Shown here: positions 33,794 to 43,152 of the stretch, piece by piece | Layout: every line of letters starts with the position of its first letter | How positions within the stretch are numbered: the first letter of the stretch is position 1 | From: Alkaliphilus peptidifermentans DSM 18978 | GTDB lineage: Bacteria > Bacillota > Clostridia > Peptostreptococcales > Natronincolaceae | DNA length: 52,321 bases | Direction of reading: 5' to 3' | NCBI RefSeq assembly: GCF_900101495.1 | Contig: NZ_FMUS01000033.1 | Coordinates: forward strand, 1-52,321 | Notes under the pieces: model-generated | Told to the model about the DNA's origin: nothing | Seen by the model: only the letters and a program-made list of their open reading frames with translations | Database searches by the model: none | Translations under genes and position numbers: made by a program

Positions 33794-34564
33794 ATGGATA
33801 TTTTAATGGGATTTGAGTTGGTTAATCCCCTTAGTGAAATGATTTCCTTTGTTGGAGGCGGAGGGAAAACAACTACAATGTTCTCTCTTGCCACTAAACT
33901 TAAGGAAATAGATAAAAAGATACTGGTAACTACAACCACAGCTATTTATTACCCAAGCAATAATGAATTATTTGATGAAATATTTTTAACTGATCAAAAT
34001 GATTTAAAACAATTATATTCTATTAAGGAAGGGCAAATTTATCTTTTAGGAAGCTCAGTATCCAAGGAGGGAAAGCTGTTGGGGGTTAACCCTATACTGC
34101 TGGAGGAAATATATAATATGAAAATCTTTGACGTTATTCTTGTAGAGGCGGATGGCTCTAAAGGAAGGCCTATCAAAGCACCAGCCAAACACGAACCTGT
34201 TGTACCCCCAAGTACCACTAAATATATAGGAGTTATCGGATTAGATGCTTTATTTATGGAAATTAACAGTGATATTGTACATCGCATCGAAGAGTTCACC
34301 AGAATTGTCGAAGCTAATATAGGTGATATTATTATGCCAAGTACTGCTGCTAGATTAATAACACACCCAGAAGGGTTATTTAAGAACATTCCCAGTAGTA
34401 ACTGTCAAGGATATGTGCTCCTTAATAAGGGTGAAGGAGAAGGATTTGAAGCTGGAAGGGAAATAATAAGACTCCTTGAGGATAATGCCCCTTTATTCAA
34501 AAGAATTATTATAGGTAGCATGAAGTATGAGAAGGACATTAAATTTTGGAGGGATTTTAATTGA
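33794..34564 (+). CDS. yqeC: Selenium cofactor biosynthesis protein YqeC (putative)
   Basis: YqeC-family proteins belong to the accessory set of selenium-dependent molybdenum hydroxylases. The product of about 256 residues has an ISFVGGGGKTTTMFSLA P-loop, TTTTAIYYP, LVEADGSKGRPIKAPAKHEP and VVPPSTTKYIGVIGLDA, all YqeC signatures. ATG 33794 is preferred, with AAGGA eight bases upstream; ATG 33785 is the alternative. Its stop overlaps the TTG start of the mocA-like gene, so the two are coupled. The hydroxylase itself is not here. Confidence 0.88.
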   Translation: MDILMGFELVNPLSEMISFVGGGGKTTTMFSLATKLKEIDKKILVTTTTAIYYPSNNELFDEIFLTDQNDLKQLYSIKEGQIYLLGSSVSKEGKLLGVNPILLEEIYNMKIFDVILVEADGSKGRPIKAPAKHEPVVPPSTTKYIGVIGLDALFMEINSDIVHRIEEFTRIVEANIGDIIMPSTAARLITHPEGLFKNIPSSNCQGYVLLNKGEGEGFEAGREIIRLLEDNAPLFKRIIIGSMKYEKDIKFWRDFN

Positions 34565-35199
34565 TTAGTGGTATTATAATGGCTTCTGGTTTTTCAAGAA
34601 GATTTAATCAAAACAAATTACTTATTAATATTAAGGGTATACCTCTAATTGAAAGGGTAATTCAGGCAGCTAATAATTCTGATTTAGATGAGGTCATTAT
34701 AATTTATAGGAGTCCTGAAATTAAAAAAATAGCAGATAAATATCAAATAAAATCTGTCTTTAATACCATGGCCCATGCTGGACAAAGCGCTGCTGTGAAG
34801 CTTGGAGTAAATACAACCAAGGCCAATTCACTGGGGTATCTTTTTATGGTTGGAGATCAACCCTTTATTACTTCAGACCTGATAAATAGAGTTATAAATG
34901 AATACAAATATAGCCAAGCTTCTATTATTATACCAACCTATGGAGGAAAACAAGGGAATCCAGTGTTGTTTTCTTCAAAGCTGAAGGCGCAGCTGATGAA
35001 AGTCGAAGGAGATAAGGGTGGTAGAAGTCTTTTTAAGGATTTACAACATGAGGTTAAATTTTTAGAAGTAGAGGATGAAAAGATAGGAATAGACATTGAT
35101 ACGGAAAAAGACTATGAGGAAGTGAAGAGTGAGGAAGTGAAGAGTGAAGAGTTAAGAATGAAGAGTGAGGAAGTGAAGAGTGAAGAGTGTAGAATGTAG
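34561..35199 (+). CDS. MocA/MobA-like molybdenum cofactor nucleotidyltransferase with repeat-derived C-terminal tail
   Basis: The protein has the NTP-transferase start GIIMASGFSRRF, KLLINIKGIPLIERV, FMVGDQPFIT and GGKQGNPVLFSSKL. This fits the MocA-like family, which makes cytidylated or related molybdopterin for hydroxylases. TTG 34561 overlaps the yqeC stop. The ordinary domain ends near DIDTEKDYEE. The last 26 or so residues are repeats of EEVKS and come from a purine-rich repeat array (35112-35203) that runs through the 3' end. The tail is unlikely to belong to the ancestral protein. The enzyme probably still works because the tail lies after the fold. Confidence 0.85.
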   Translation: MISGIIMASGFSRRFNQNKLLINIKGIPLIERVIQAANNSDLDEVIIIYRSPEIKKIADKYQIKSVFNTMAHAGQSAAVKLGVNTTKANSLGYLFMVGDQPFITSDLINRVINEYKYSQASIIIPTYGGKQGNPVLFSSKLKAQLMKVEGDKGGRSLFKDLQHEVKFLEVEDEKIGIDIDTEKDYEEVKSEEVKSEELRMKSEEVKSEECRM

Positions 35200-35203
35200 A
35201 ATT
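35112..35203. repeat. Purine-rich repeat array invading the 3' end of the mocA-like gene
   Basis: GAGGAAGTGAAGAGT recurs three times and GTGAAGA-type 7-mers fill the gaps, running across the stop codon at 35197-35199. The inserted DNA happens to stay open in the gene's frame. Confidence 0.85.
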
Positions 35204-35265
35204 AAAGAACGGCTCCACAGGGTCGTCGGCCCTTACATTTTTTAAAGCAATGTTTATAAATAAAG

Positions 35266-35315
35266 AAATTTGCATGCAAATTTTTACAACAATTCAACAT
35301 TCAACATTCAACATT
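35266..35315. repeat. AAATTTGC palindrome and ATTCAAC heptads
   Basis: AAATTTGCATGCAAATTT (35266-35283) is a perfect 18-bp palindrome. It is followed by three tandem ATTCAAC units (35291-35311). Together with the array at 35112 it repeats the arrangement at 9536-9690. Confidence 0.8.
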
Positions 35316-35355
35316 TATCATTTTTTGTATTTGGTTTTTGTCTGAATATCCCAAA

Positions 35356-35384
35356 TTGAAATGATGTCATTAAATTGATATAGT
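35356..35384 (+). promoter_or_regulatory. Predicted sigma-A promoter of dnaE
   Basis: TTGAAA (35356-35361), 17-base spacer, TATAGT (35379-35384), 33 bases before the dnaE start codon. Confidence 0.7.
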
Positions 35385-35416
35385 TATATATATACCCCAA
35401 AGAATGAGGTGAAATT

Positions 35417-38400
35417 ATGAATCGATTTGTACACCTTCATGTACATACTGAATATAGCTTACTGGATGGATTTACTACCATTGATAAAATGATGGATCGT
35501 GTAAAAGAAATGGGAATGGATGCTGTTGCTATTACAGATCATGGTTCTATGTTTGGGGTAGTAGATTTTTATAAAAAGGCAATCAAAAAAGGTATCAAGC
35601 CTATTATAGGATGCGAGGTTTATACAGCAGCAAGAAGCCTTACCGATAGAGATCCCAGTATGGATAAAAATCAAGGACATCTAGTGCTGCTGGCAGAAAA
35701 TAATGAAGGATATCAGAACTTAATAAAATTAGTTTCTATTGGATATACCAAGGGCTTTTATTATAAGCCGAGAATTGATTATAAGACATTAAGGGACCAT
35801 AGTAGTGGTATTATTGCCCTAAGTGCCTGTTTAGCTGGAGATATTCAACAATATTTATTAAGGGGTTTATATGACAAAGCGAAGGAATTAGCTTTGTCTT
35901 TACAGAGTATTTTTGGAGAATCTAATTTTTATCTTGAGCTTCAGGATCATGGTATTAAAGAGCAAAAGCAGGTAAATACACAGCTTGTGAAATTAAGTAG
36001 AGAAACCAACATTCCGTTAGTAGCCAGCAACGATAGTCATTATGTGTATCAAGAGGATGCAGAAGCCCACGACATTCTTCTTTGTATACAAACTGGTAAA
36101 ACACAGCAGGATGAGGAGCGACTAAAGTTTCCTAATGATCAGTTTTACTTAAAAACACCAGATGAAATGGCTCAATTATTTCCCTATGCACCTGAAGCAT
36201 TGGAGAACAGCGTGAAAATTGCAGACAGATGTAAGGTGGATTTCGATTTCAATACTATACATTTACCAGAGTATGGAATACCTCAAGATTTTACTGTTGA
36301 TCAATACCTAAGGAATCTTTGTAGTGAAGGATTAATCAATAGATATGGAAAAGTAACCGTGGAGTTACAGGAGCGTTTAGACTATGAGCTTAAGGTTATT
36401 GAGAGTATGGGATATACAGAGTACTTCCTAATTGTATGGGATTTTATAAAATATGCCAGAGATAATGATATTCCTGTGGGACCAGGTAGAGGAAGTGCTG
36501 CTGGAAGTATAGTGGCATATGCTTTAGGAATAACAGATATTGATCCCGTTAAATACAATTTGATTTTTGAAAGATTTTTAAACCCAGAGCGGGTATCTAT
36601 GCCGGATATAGATATTGATTTTTGTTACGAGAGAAGAGAAGAAGTAATAGACTATGTAAAGAAAAAATATGGGGAAGAAAAGGTAGCTCAAATTATTACA
36701 TTTGGTACAATGGCTGCAAGGGCAGCAATACGAGATGTTGGTAGAGTTATTAATATGCCCTATAATGAGGTTGATCAAATTGCAAAGCAAATACCCTTTG
36801 CAATAGGTATGACAATAGATAAAGCCTTAGAGGTTAACCCTATTCTTAAGCAAATGGTTAATGATGACGAAGGAGCCAGCTACTTAATTAATATGGCAAA
36901 AAAATTAGAGGGGCTTCCAAGACATGCATCAACCCATGCTGCTGGTGTGGTTATTTCCAAGGATGTATTAGATAAATATGTACCATTATATATGCATGAT
37001 AATAGTGTTACTACACAATTCACAATGGGTACCCTTGAAGAATTAGGGCTATTGAAAATGGACTTTCTAGGCTTAAGGACACTAACTGTAATAAGTGATG
37101 CAATAGACCTAATTGAAAAAAATCAAAACATCAGAGTAGACTTCTCCAACTGTAATTATGAGGATGCTAAAGTGTATGAATTAATAAGTAGAGGAGATAC
37201 ACTAGGCTTGTTTCAACTGGAGAGTACAGGTATGATTCAGTTTATGAAGGAGCTTAAGCCAAACTGCTTTGAGGACATTGTTGCAGGAATTTCCTTATAT
37301 CGACCAGGACCAATGGACTCAATACCTAAATATATTCGAAATAAAAATGACATGAGAAGAATAACCTACAAGCATAAAAAGCTTGAGCCTATCCTTAATG
37401 TCACCTACGGCTGTATGGTTTATCAAGAGCAGGTTATGCAGGTGGTTAGGGACTTAGCTGGCTATAGCTATGGTAGAAGTGACCTGGTTCGAAGAGCAAT
37501 GGGTAAAAAGAAGATGGATGTTATGGAGGAGGAGAGAAAACACTTCATATATGGTAAGACTGACGAAACAGGAAATGTCGAACTACCTGGTTGTATACGT
37601 AATGGAGTACCAGAAAAAATTGCCAACGAAATATATGATGAAATGATTGAATTCGCCAACTACGCCTTCAATAAATCCCATGCAGCTGCCTATGCAGTGC
37701 TTGCTTATCAAACAGGCTACTTAAAAAGCTATTATCCTGTAGAGTTTATGGCTGCTTTAATCACAAGTGTAATGGGTAATTCAACAAAGGTGGCACAATA
37801 CATACAGGATTGTAAAAAAATGGGCATTGAAATTCTAAAGCCAGACATTAATCAAAGCTTTAGCAAATTTACTGTTGAAAATGGAAAAATACGATTTGGG
37901 TTAACCGCTGTAAAGAATGTAGGAATAAATATGATAAGCTCTATTGTAAATGCTAGAGTTGAAAAGGGATACTTTAGTAGCTTTACAGACTTTTGTCAAA
38001 AAGTAGAATCAAAGGACTTAAATAAAAGAGCAGTGGAAAGCTTAATTAAATGTGGAGCCTTTGATTGTATTGGTGCCTACCGTTCGCAGCTATTGGCAAT
38101 ATTTGAAAAGGTATTAGAGGGAGTAAATCAAGATAGAAAAAGAAACATTCAAGGTCAAATAGGACTTTTTGAAGCCTCAGAAAACATGTCGGTTACTATA
38201 GATGATTTATTACCTGATATGAAAGAGTTTATCGATAAAATAAAACTGAGTATGGAAAAGGAAGTAATCGGATTATATGTAAGTGGACACCCTCTAGCAG
38301 AGCTGGAGAGGGAGCTTAAAACATATACTACAGTGTCCAGTAACGATTTAGTGGAAATGGTGGAGCATCCGGAGGAGTGCAAGTATAAAGATGGAGATAT

Positions 38401-38875
38401 TGTAAAAGTTGGAGGCATCGTTATAGAAAAGAGTACTAAAACAACAAGAAATAATCAGATGATGGCCTTTGTTACCCTTGAGGACCTTTTTGGTACCATT
38501 GAATGCATTGTATTTCCAAAGGTATATACAAGATCTATAAAATATCTTGAGGAGGATGAGGCCCTTATAATGGAGGGGACCTTAAACTTTAAAGAGGAGG
38601 AGACTCCCAAAATACTAGTAAATATTATTAGGCCTTTAATAAAGCAACAAGCAAATAAATTAAGAATAATTATAAATAACGAAGAAAAATTGAAACTACT
38701 GGAGGAAGTAAAACCAGTTCTACAAAAATATCAAGGAAATGTACCAATATATATAGTCCTTAAAAATAAGAATAAAACTCTTCGTGCCCAAAGAAACTTA
38801 TGGGTTAAATTAGATGATGAGTTGTTGGAAAAACTAAGAGAAGTCTTTGGTGGAGATTGCATCATAGTTGATTGA
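35417..38875 (+). CDS. dnaE: DNA polymerase III alpha subunit DnaE
   Basis: DnaE is the C-family replicative polymerase that extends primers or carries lagging-strand synthesis in Gram-positives. The 1152-residue protein begins with a PHP domain (HLHVHTEYSLLDG). It has the polymerase segment PVGPGRGSAAGSIVAY, the active-site PDIDIDFCYERR, and the KSHAAAYAVLAYQTGYLK stretch. A C-terminal OB-fold (about 985-1060; GGIVIEKSTKTTRNNQMMAF) completes the DnaE1-like order. It has no built-in 3'-5' exonuclease, unlike PolC. GAGGTG precedes the ATG, and a good promoter lies just upstream. Confidence 0.96.
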   Translation: MNRFVHLHVHTEYSLLDGFTTIDKMMDRVKEMGMDAVAITDHGSMFGVVDFYKKAIKKGIKPIIGCEVYTAARSLTDRDPSMDKNQGHLVLLAENNEGYQNLIKLVSIGYTKGFYYKPRIDYKTLRDHSSGIIALSACLAGDIQQYLLRGLYDKAKELALSLQSIFGESNFYLELQDHGIKEQKQVNTQLVKLSRETNIPLVASNDSHYVYQEDAEAHDILLCIQTGKTQQDEERLKFPNDQFYLKTPDEMAQLFPYAPEALENSVKIADRCKVDFDFNTIHLPEYGIPQDFTVDQYLRNLCSEGLINRYGKVTVELQERLDYELKVIESMGYTEYFLIVWDFIKYARDNDIPVGPGRGSAAGSIVAYALGITDIDPVKYNLIFERFLNPERVSMPDIDIDFCYERREEVIDYVKKKYGEEKVAQIITFGTMAARAAIRDVGRVINMPYNEVDQIAKQIPFAIGMTIDKALEVNPILKQMVNDDEGASYLINMAKKLEGLPRHASTHAAGVVISKDVLDKYVPLYMHDNSVTTQFTMGTLEELGLLKMDFLGLRTLTVISDAIDLIEKNQNIRVDFSNCNYEDAKVYELISRGDTLGLFQLESTGMIQFMKELKPNCFEDIVAGISLYRPGPMDSIPKYIRNKNDMRRITYKHKKLEPILNVTYGCMVYQEQVMQVVRDLAGYSYGRSDLVRRAMGKKKMDVMEEERKHFIYGKTDETGNVELPGCIRNGVPEKIANEIYDEMIEFANYAFNKSHAAAYAVLAYQTGYLKSYYPVEFMAALITSVMGNSTKVAQYIQDCKKMGIEILKPDINQSFSKFTVENGKIRFGLTAVKNVGINMISSIVNARVEKGYFSSFTDFCQKVESKDLNKRAVESLIKCGAFDCIGAYRSQLLAIFEKVLEGVNQDRKRNIQGQIGLFEASENMSVTIDDLLPDMKEFIDKIKLSMEKEVIGLYVSGHPLAELERELKTYTTVSSNDLVEMVEHPEECKYKDGDIVKVGGIVIEKSTKTTRNNQMMAFVTLEDLFGTIECIVFPKVYTRSIKYLEEDEALIMEGTLNFKEEETPKILVNIIRPLIKQQANKLRIIINNEEKLKLLEEVKPVLQKYQGNVPIYIVLKNKNKTLRAQRNLWVKLDDELLEKLREVFGGDCIIVD

Positions 38876-38953
38876 TGCATTTCTCCCGCCAACAGCATTT
38901 TGAAGTTATTATTACTTATATTCTTATTTATATAGATAAAAAATTAAGGTATA

Positions 38954-38962
38954 TGTTATAAT
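38954..38962 (+). promoter_or_regulatory. Extended -10 promoter element
   Basis: TG-T-TATAAT lies upstream of the small DUF2007-like gene and pfkA, with a poor -35 region. It may drive that gene and possibly pfkA-pyk. Confidence 0.45.
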
Positions 38963-39084
38963 ATGAATTATACTTTTAATAATATAATTATTTACCAGTA
39001 ATCTAGGCAATGATATACTAGAATAAATAAACTAAACTTCAGGTTATCCGTAAATGAGCTACAGTATAAAGGAGGCAATTAGAA

Positions 39085-39276
39085 ATGTGGACAGTTGTAT
39101 ATATGGCAAACACAAAACAGGACGCGGAAAATCTACAAAATATATTAGTTGAAGAGGGCTTTTTAGTAAAAGTTAAACCCATAAGTAAAAGCAATGAAGA
39201 GGGAATTTGTGAAGTACTTGTGCCAAGATCAGAGGTTGAAGAGGCACACAATATTCTAATGCAAAGAGGCTACTAA
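39085..39276 (+). CDS. Small DUF2007-like putative signalling protein
   Basis: The 63-residue protein reads MWTVVYMANTKQDAENLQNI, then a CEVLVPRSEVEEAHNIL-type end. The length, the opening VVYMANTKQDAE and the closing AHNILM fit the small DUF2007/glnB-like family often found before pfkA in Clostridia. The function is unknown. AAGGAGG precedes the ATG. The gap to pfkA (86 bases) holds small GGGACA/TGTCC repeats that may fold in the RNA. Confidence 0.7.
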   Translation: MWTVVYMANTKQDAENLQNILVEEGFLVKVKPISKSNEEGICEVLVPRSEVEEAHNILMQRGY

Positions 39277-39362
39277 GGGCTTTTTGCTTTAAATTCTAAG
39301 TGGGACATCAACACCACTAATGGGACAAAAAATGTCCATACAGGACAATAGGAGGTTATTGG

Positions 39363-40322
39363 ATGAAAACTATAGGAGTTTTAACAAGTGGGGGAGATTC
39401 ACCGGGAATGAATGCTGCCATACGTGCTGTTGTAAGAAGTGGTATTTATAATGGCTGCAAAATAGTAGGGGTTAAACAGGGCTATCATGGATTAATAAAG
39501 GGCTATATGGAGGAAATGAACCTTTCATCTGTTGCTGACATTATTCATCGTGGTGGAACTATGCTTCAAACTGCTAGAAGTGAAGAGTTTTTAACAGAAG
39601 AAGGAAGACAAAAAGCCATGTATGCTATAAATATATTCGGTATAGATGGACTAGTTGTAATTGGTGGCGATGGCTCCTTTAAAGGTGCACAGAAGCTGAA
39701 TGAACTAGGAATTCCAACTATTGGTTTGCCAGGTACAATCGATAATGATCTAAGATATACAGAATATACGATAGGCTTTGATACAGCTGTAAATACAGTG
39801 TTGGATGCAATTGGTAGGATAAGGGATACTTCCGCCTCCCATGGTAGAGCCAATATTATTGAAGTTATGGGACGACATTGTGGTGATATAGCTCTATATG
39901 CTGGACTTGCAGGAGGTGCTGAAAGCATTATTGTTCCAGAAGTGGAGTTTAAAATAGATCAAGTTTGCAGTAAGCTGATAAAAGGAAGAAATCGTGGAAA
40001 ACTACATAGTATAATTTTATTGGCTGAAGGTGTAGGCGGTGCCATGGAAATAAGTAAGGAAATAGAAGAAAAGACAGGTATTGAAACACGCGTTACTATT
40101 CTAGGCCATATACAGCGTGGAGGAAGTCCAACTGCCTTTGATAGAATTCTAGCAAGTAAGATGGGGGCACGGGCAGTTGAATTATTGTTGGAAGGTAAGA
40201 AAAATCGAGCATTGGGGATAAACGGATTAGAGATAATTGATGTAGACTTTGTAGATGTGTTTAAGCAAACAGATGGGTTTCATCAAAAAACCTATGATTT
40301 AGCTAATATACTTTCAATTTAA
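39363..40322 (+). CDS. pfkA: ATP-dependent 6-phosphofructokinase
   Basis: PfkA makes fructose 1,6-bisphosphate, the committed step of glycolysis. The 319-residue protein is standard length, with [29 protein letters not shown] and PGTIDNDL (catalytic Asp in TIDND). [13 protein letters not shown] follows, and [15 protein letters not shown] binds the substrate. TAGGAGG precedes the ATG. pyk starts 16 bases downstream, so they form a glycolytic operon. Confidence 0.97.
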   Translation: MKTIGVLTSGGDSPGMNAAIRAVVRSGIYNGCKIVGVKQGYHGLIKGYMEEMNLSSVADIIHRGGTMLQTARSEEFLTEEGRQKAMYAINIFGIDGLVVIGGDGSFKGAQKLNELGIPTIGLPGTIDNDLRYTEYTIGFDTAVNTVLDAIGRIRDTSASHGRANIIEVMGRHCGDIALYAGLAGGAESIIVPEVEFKIDQVCSKLIKGRNRGKLHSIILLAEGVGGAMEISKEIEEKTGIETRVTILGHIQRGGSPTAFDRILASKMGARAVELLLEGKKNRALGINGLEIIDVDFVDVFKQTDGFHQKTYDLANILSI

Positions 40323-40337
40323 AGGGGAGGATTAGAA

Positions 40338-42095
40338 ATGAGAAAAACTAAGATTGTATGTACAATTGGTCCCGCCAGCGAAAATAAAGATGTTTTTAAG
40401 GAACTAGTAAAGAGTGGTTTAAATGTTGCACGATTAAACTTTTCACATGGAGACCATGAAGAGCACCTTGTAAGGATTAAAAACATTAAGGCAGTAAGAG
40501 AAGAACTAAAGGTACCAGTTGCTATACTATTAGATACTAAGGGGCCAGAAATTCGAACAGGAAAGTTTTCAGAGCCAGAGGTGACATTGCAGGAAGGTCA
40601 AAAATTCATTATAACAACAAGAGATATTATGGGTAATCAAGATATATGTAATGTTAGCTATACCGGACTTCCAAAGGATGTAACAGAAGGCAATTCAATT
40701 TTAATTGATGATGGACTTGTTGAGCTAGAAGTTACAAAAGTGATAAATGACACCGATATAGAATGTCTAGTAAAGAATTCAGGTATTGTAAAGAATCATA
40801 AGGGTGTAAATGTACCTGGGGTTAAAATTAATTTGCCGGCTATTACAGAAAAGGATAAGAAGGATATAGAATTTGGTATAGAAAATGATATTGATTTTAT
40901 AGCTGCTTCCTTTGTAAGAAAAGCCAGTGATGTGTTAGCTATTAGAAAAATTCTTGAAGATAATAGAGCAGAGCACATACATATTATCTCTAAAATTGAA
41001 AACCAAGAAGGCATGGATAACCTAGAGGAAATCATTGAAGTGTCTGATGGTATTATGGTTGCACGTGGAGATTTAGGTGTTGAAATACCTACAGAAGAGG
41101 TTCCTTTAGCACAGAAGAGAATGATTCAGCTTTGTAATAAGGCGGGTAAGCCTGTTATTACTGCTACCCAGATGCTGGATTCAATGATAAGAAACCCTAG
41201 ACCTACTAGAGCAGAGGTTACTGATGTTGCCAATGCAATCTTTGATGGAACAGATGCAATTATGCTTTCAGGTGAAACTGCAGCAGGTAAGTACCCTATT
41301 GAAGCAGTAAAGATGATGGCAAATATCGCAACCCGTACAGAAGCAGCTATTAATTATCGCGAACTGCTAAGACGCAAATCTATAGAGAAAGAAATTACTG
41401 TTACCGATGCAATTAGTCACGCAACCTGCAATACTGCAAGTGATCTAGAGGCCTCAGCCATTATAACCGCCACATCCTCAGGATATACTGCAAAAATGGT
41501 TTCGAAATTCAAGCCGAAGGCACCAATAATTGCTGCCACAACAACAGAAAGAGTTAGAAGAAGACTAACTCTTACATGGGGTGTTGAAACAGTTCTTATT
41601 GAAGTAATGCAATCAACAGATGATGTTATTGAGGGTGCTGTTGCTGGAGCTTTAGATAAGGGACTAATAAAAAGAGGCGACCTGGTAGTTATAACTGCTG
41701 GAGTTCCCGTTGGCTTTACTGGAACGACAAATTTAATCAAGGTCCATATAGTAGGAGACGTATTAGTATCAGGAATGGGAGTAGGCAAGAGAGCTGCTAC
41801 AGGAAGAGTAGTTATTGTCAATGATAATAATTATGCTACTGTTCAGTTTAACGAGGGAGATATTCTTGTATCAAGGGCCACAGATAAAGAGATTGTTCCT
41901 CTAATGGAATTAGCAGGTGCAGTTATAACAGAAGAAGGAGGTCTAACAAGCCACGCTGCCATTGTTGGACTAAATCTTTCAAAGCCTACTGTGGTAGGTG
42001 CCGAAGGTGCCACATATAAGCTTAAGGATGGAGATATTGTTACAGTTGATTCTGCTACAGGATTAATTTATAGTGGAAAAACAAGAGTTCTTTAA
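40338..42095 (+). CDS. pyk: Pyruvate kinase with C-terminal PEP-utilising-type domain
   Basis: The enzyme makes pyruvate and ATP from phosphoenolpyruvate. The 585-residue protein has KIVCTIGPAS, RLNFSHGDHEEH, the ISKIENQEG segment with the catalytic Lys and the ATQMLDSMIRNPRPTRAEVT signature. After the normal C-domain it has an extra stretch of about 110 residues ending with GGLTSHAAIVGL. This resembles the phosphohistidine domain of PEP-utilising enzymes, as in Bacillus pyruvate kinase. GGGGAGG precedes the ATG. Two hairpins follow the gene. Confidence 0.97.
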   Translation: MRKTKIVCTIGPASENKDVFKELVKSGLNVARLNFSHGDHEEHLVRIKNIKAVREELKVPVAILLDTKGPEIRTGKFSEPEVTLQEGQKFIITTRDIMGNQDICNVSYTGLPKDVTEGNSILIDDGLVELEVTKVINDTDIECLVKNSGIVKNHKGVNVPGVKINLPAITEKDKKDIEFGIENDIDFIAASFVRKASDVLAIRKILEDNRAEHIHIISKIENQEGMDNLEEIIEVSDGIMVARGDLGVEIPTEEVPLAQKRMIQLCNKAGKPVITATQMLDSMIRNPRPTRAEVTDVANAIFDGTDAIMLSGETAAGKYPIEAVKMMANIATRTEAAINYRELLRRKSIEKEITVTDAISHATCNTASDLEASAIITATSSGYTAKMVSKFKPKAPIIAATTTERVRRRLTLTWGVETVLIEVMQSTDDVIEGAVAGALDKGLIKRGDLVVITAGVPVGFTGTTNLIKVHIVGDVLVSGMGVGKRAATGRVVIVNDNNYATVQFNEGDILVSRATDKEIVPLMELAGAVITEEGGLTSHAAIVGLNLSKPTVVGAEGATYKLKDGDIVTVDSATGLIYSGKTRVL

Positions 42096-42138
42096 TATAA
42101 TAAAATATTATTTTTAAAAATTTAATCACAATTGAAGA

Positions 42139-42180
42139 GGGGGAAGCATAAAATAGCATCATAAATAGTCTTCCCCCTTA
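42139..42180 (+). terminator. First hairpin after pyk
   Basis: GGGGGAAG (42139-42146) pairs with CTTCCCCC (42170-42177), followed by TTATTTCC. Confidence 0.7.
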
Positions 42181-42189
42181 TTTCCTCTT

Positions 42190-42225
42190 AAAGAGCTTAC
42201 AATTTAGTAAGTTCTTTTTATTTTG
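42190..42225 (+). terminator. Second hairpin after pyk
   Basis: AAAGAGCTTAC (42190-42200) pairs with GTAAGTTCTTT (42207-42217) with one G-U pair, followed by TTTATTTTG. Confidence 0.7.
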
Positions 42226-42311
42226 TTTTAATAATAACAGGGAAAAACATATTATAAGTCGAATTATTTTATAGGTACTACGTATATAATAAACCATAGG
42301 AGGAAAATAGT

Positions 42312-42725
42312 ATGAAAAGTCGTAGTGAAATAACTGTAAGGTATGCAGAAACAGATCAAATGGGTGTAGTATATCACGGTAATTACTTTACTTGGTTTGA
42401 AATTGGACGAACAACTTTGCTTAAAGAAATTGGGTATTCATACAAGGAACTGGAAAAAAGCAATATAATGTTGCCTGTAATAGATGTTTCCTGTAAATAT
42501 ATAGATGCAGCAAAATATGATGATGTAATTACTATAGAAAGCACTGTAGAAGAGATTAAGGGAGTGCGGATTACATTTTCCTATAACCTTTATAGAAAGG
42601 ATGATAATAAGCTTTTAGCCAAAGGTACAACAACCCATGCCTTTGTAACTACAGACTTTAAGCCTATAAACTTCAAAAAATATTACTCGGAATGCTACGA
42701 AAAATTAGTGGAATATTGTCAGTGA
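42312..42725 (+). CDS. YbgC-like acyl-CoA thioesterase (4HBT family)
   Basis: The 137-residue hotdog-fold protein has the 4-hydroxybenzoyl-CoA thioesterase signature RYAETDQMGVVYHGNYFTWF, with the catalytic Asp in the ETD motif. Such enzymes cleave short-chain or aromatic acyl-CoA; the substrate here is unknown. AGGAGG precedes the ATG. It lies 10 bases before an FxsA-like gene, indicating an operon. Confidence 0.85.
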   Translation: MKSRSEITVRYAETDQMGVVYHGNYFTWFEIGRTTLLKEIGYSYKELEKSNIMLPVIDVSCKYIDAAKYDDVITIESTVEEIKGVRITFSYNLYRKDDNKLLAKGTTTHAFVTTDFKPINFKKYYSECYEKLVEYCQ

Positions 42726-42735
42726 GGTGATGTAA

Positions 42736-43131
42736 ATGCTGTTTAAGTTAATTTTATTGTTTACTGTCATACCCATTGTTGAATTGGCACTGTTATTAAG
42801 ACTAAATACATATATTGGACTAGGATATACTCTGCTTATAGTTATTTTTACTGGTATTGCAGGTGCTTATTTAGCTAAAAAGGAAGGCAAAGGTATATTA
42901 AATAATATTCGACTGGAGATGAGCCAAGGGAGGATGCCGGGAGACGAGCTTGTTAATGGGTTATGTGTCTTAATTGGTGGTGCATTACTACTTACACCAG
43001 GCTTATTAACAGATATAACTGGTTTTATTCTTGTAATACCCGTCTCTAGAGAAGCTTTAAAGAAGGTAATAAAAGCAAAGCTTAGAAGAATGTTAGAGGA
43101 AGGTACCTTTCTTTTTTACTATAGAAAATAA
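42736..43131 (+). CDS. FxsA-like membrane protein
   Basis: The 131-residue protein opens LFTVIPIVELALLLRL, followed by YTLLIVIFTGIAGAYLAKKEG, both hydrophobic. A third hydrophobic stretch, ILVIPVSREALKK, is preceded by LLLTPGLLTDITGF, the FxsA signature. FxsA in E. coli limits exclusion of phage T7; the normal cell role is not established. The ribosome binding site GAGGTGATG lies in the short gap after the thioesterase gene. Confidence 0.85.
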   Translation: MLFKLILLFTVIPIVELALLLRLNTYIGLGYTLLIVIFTGIAGAYLAKKEGKGILNNIRLEMSQGRMPGDELVNGLCVLIGGALLLTPGLLTDITGFILVIPVSREALKKVIKAKLRRMLEEGTFLFYYRK

Positions 43132-43152
43132 ATCAACAAAGGAGGAATAGCT

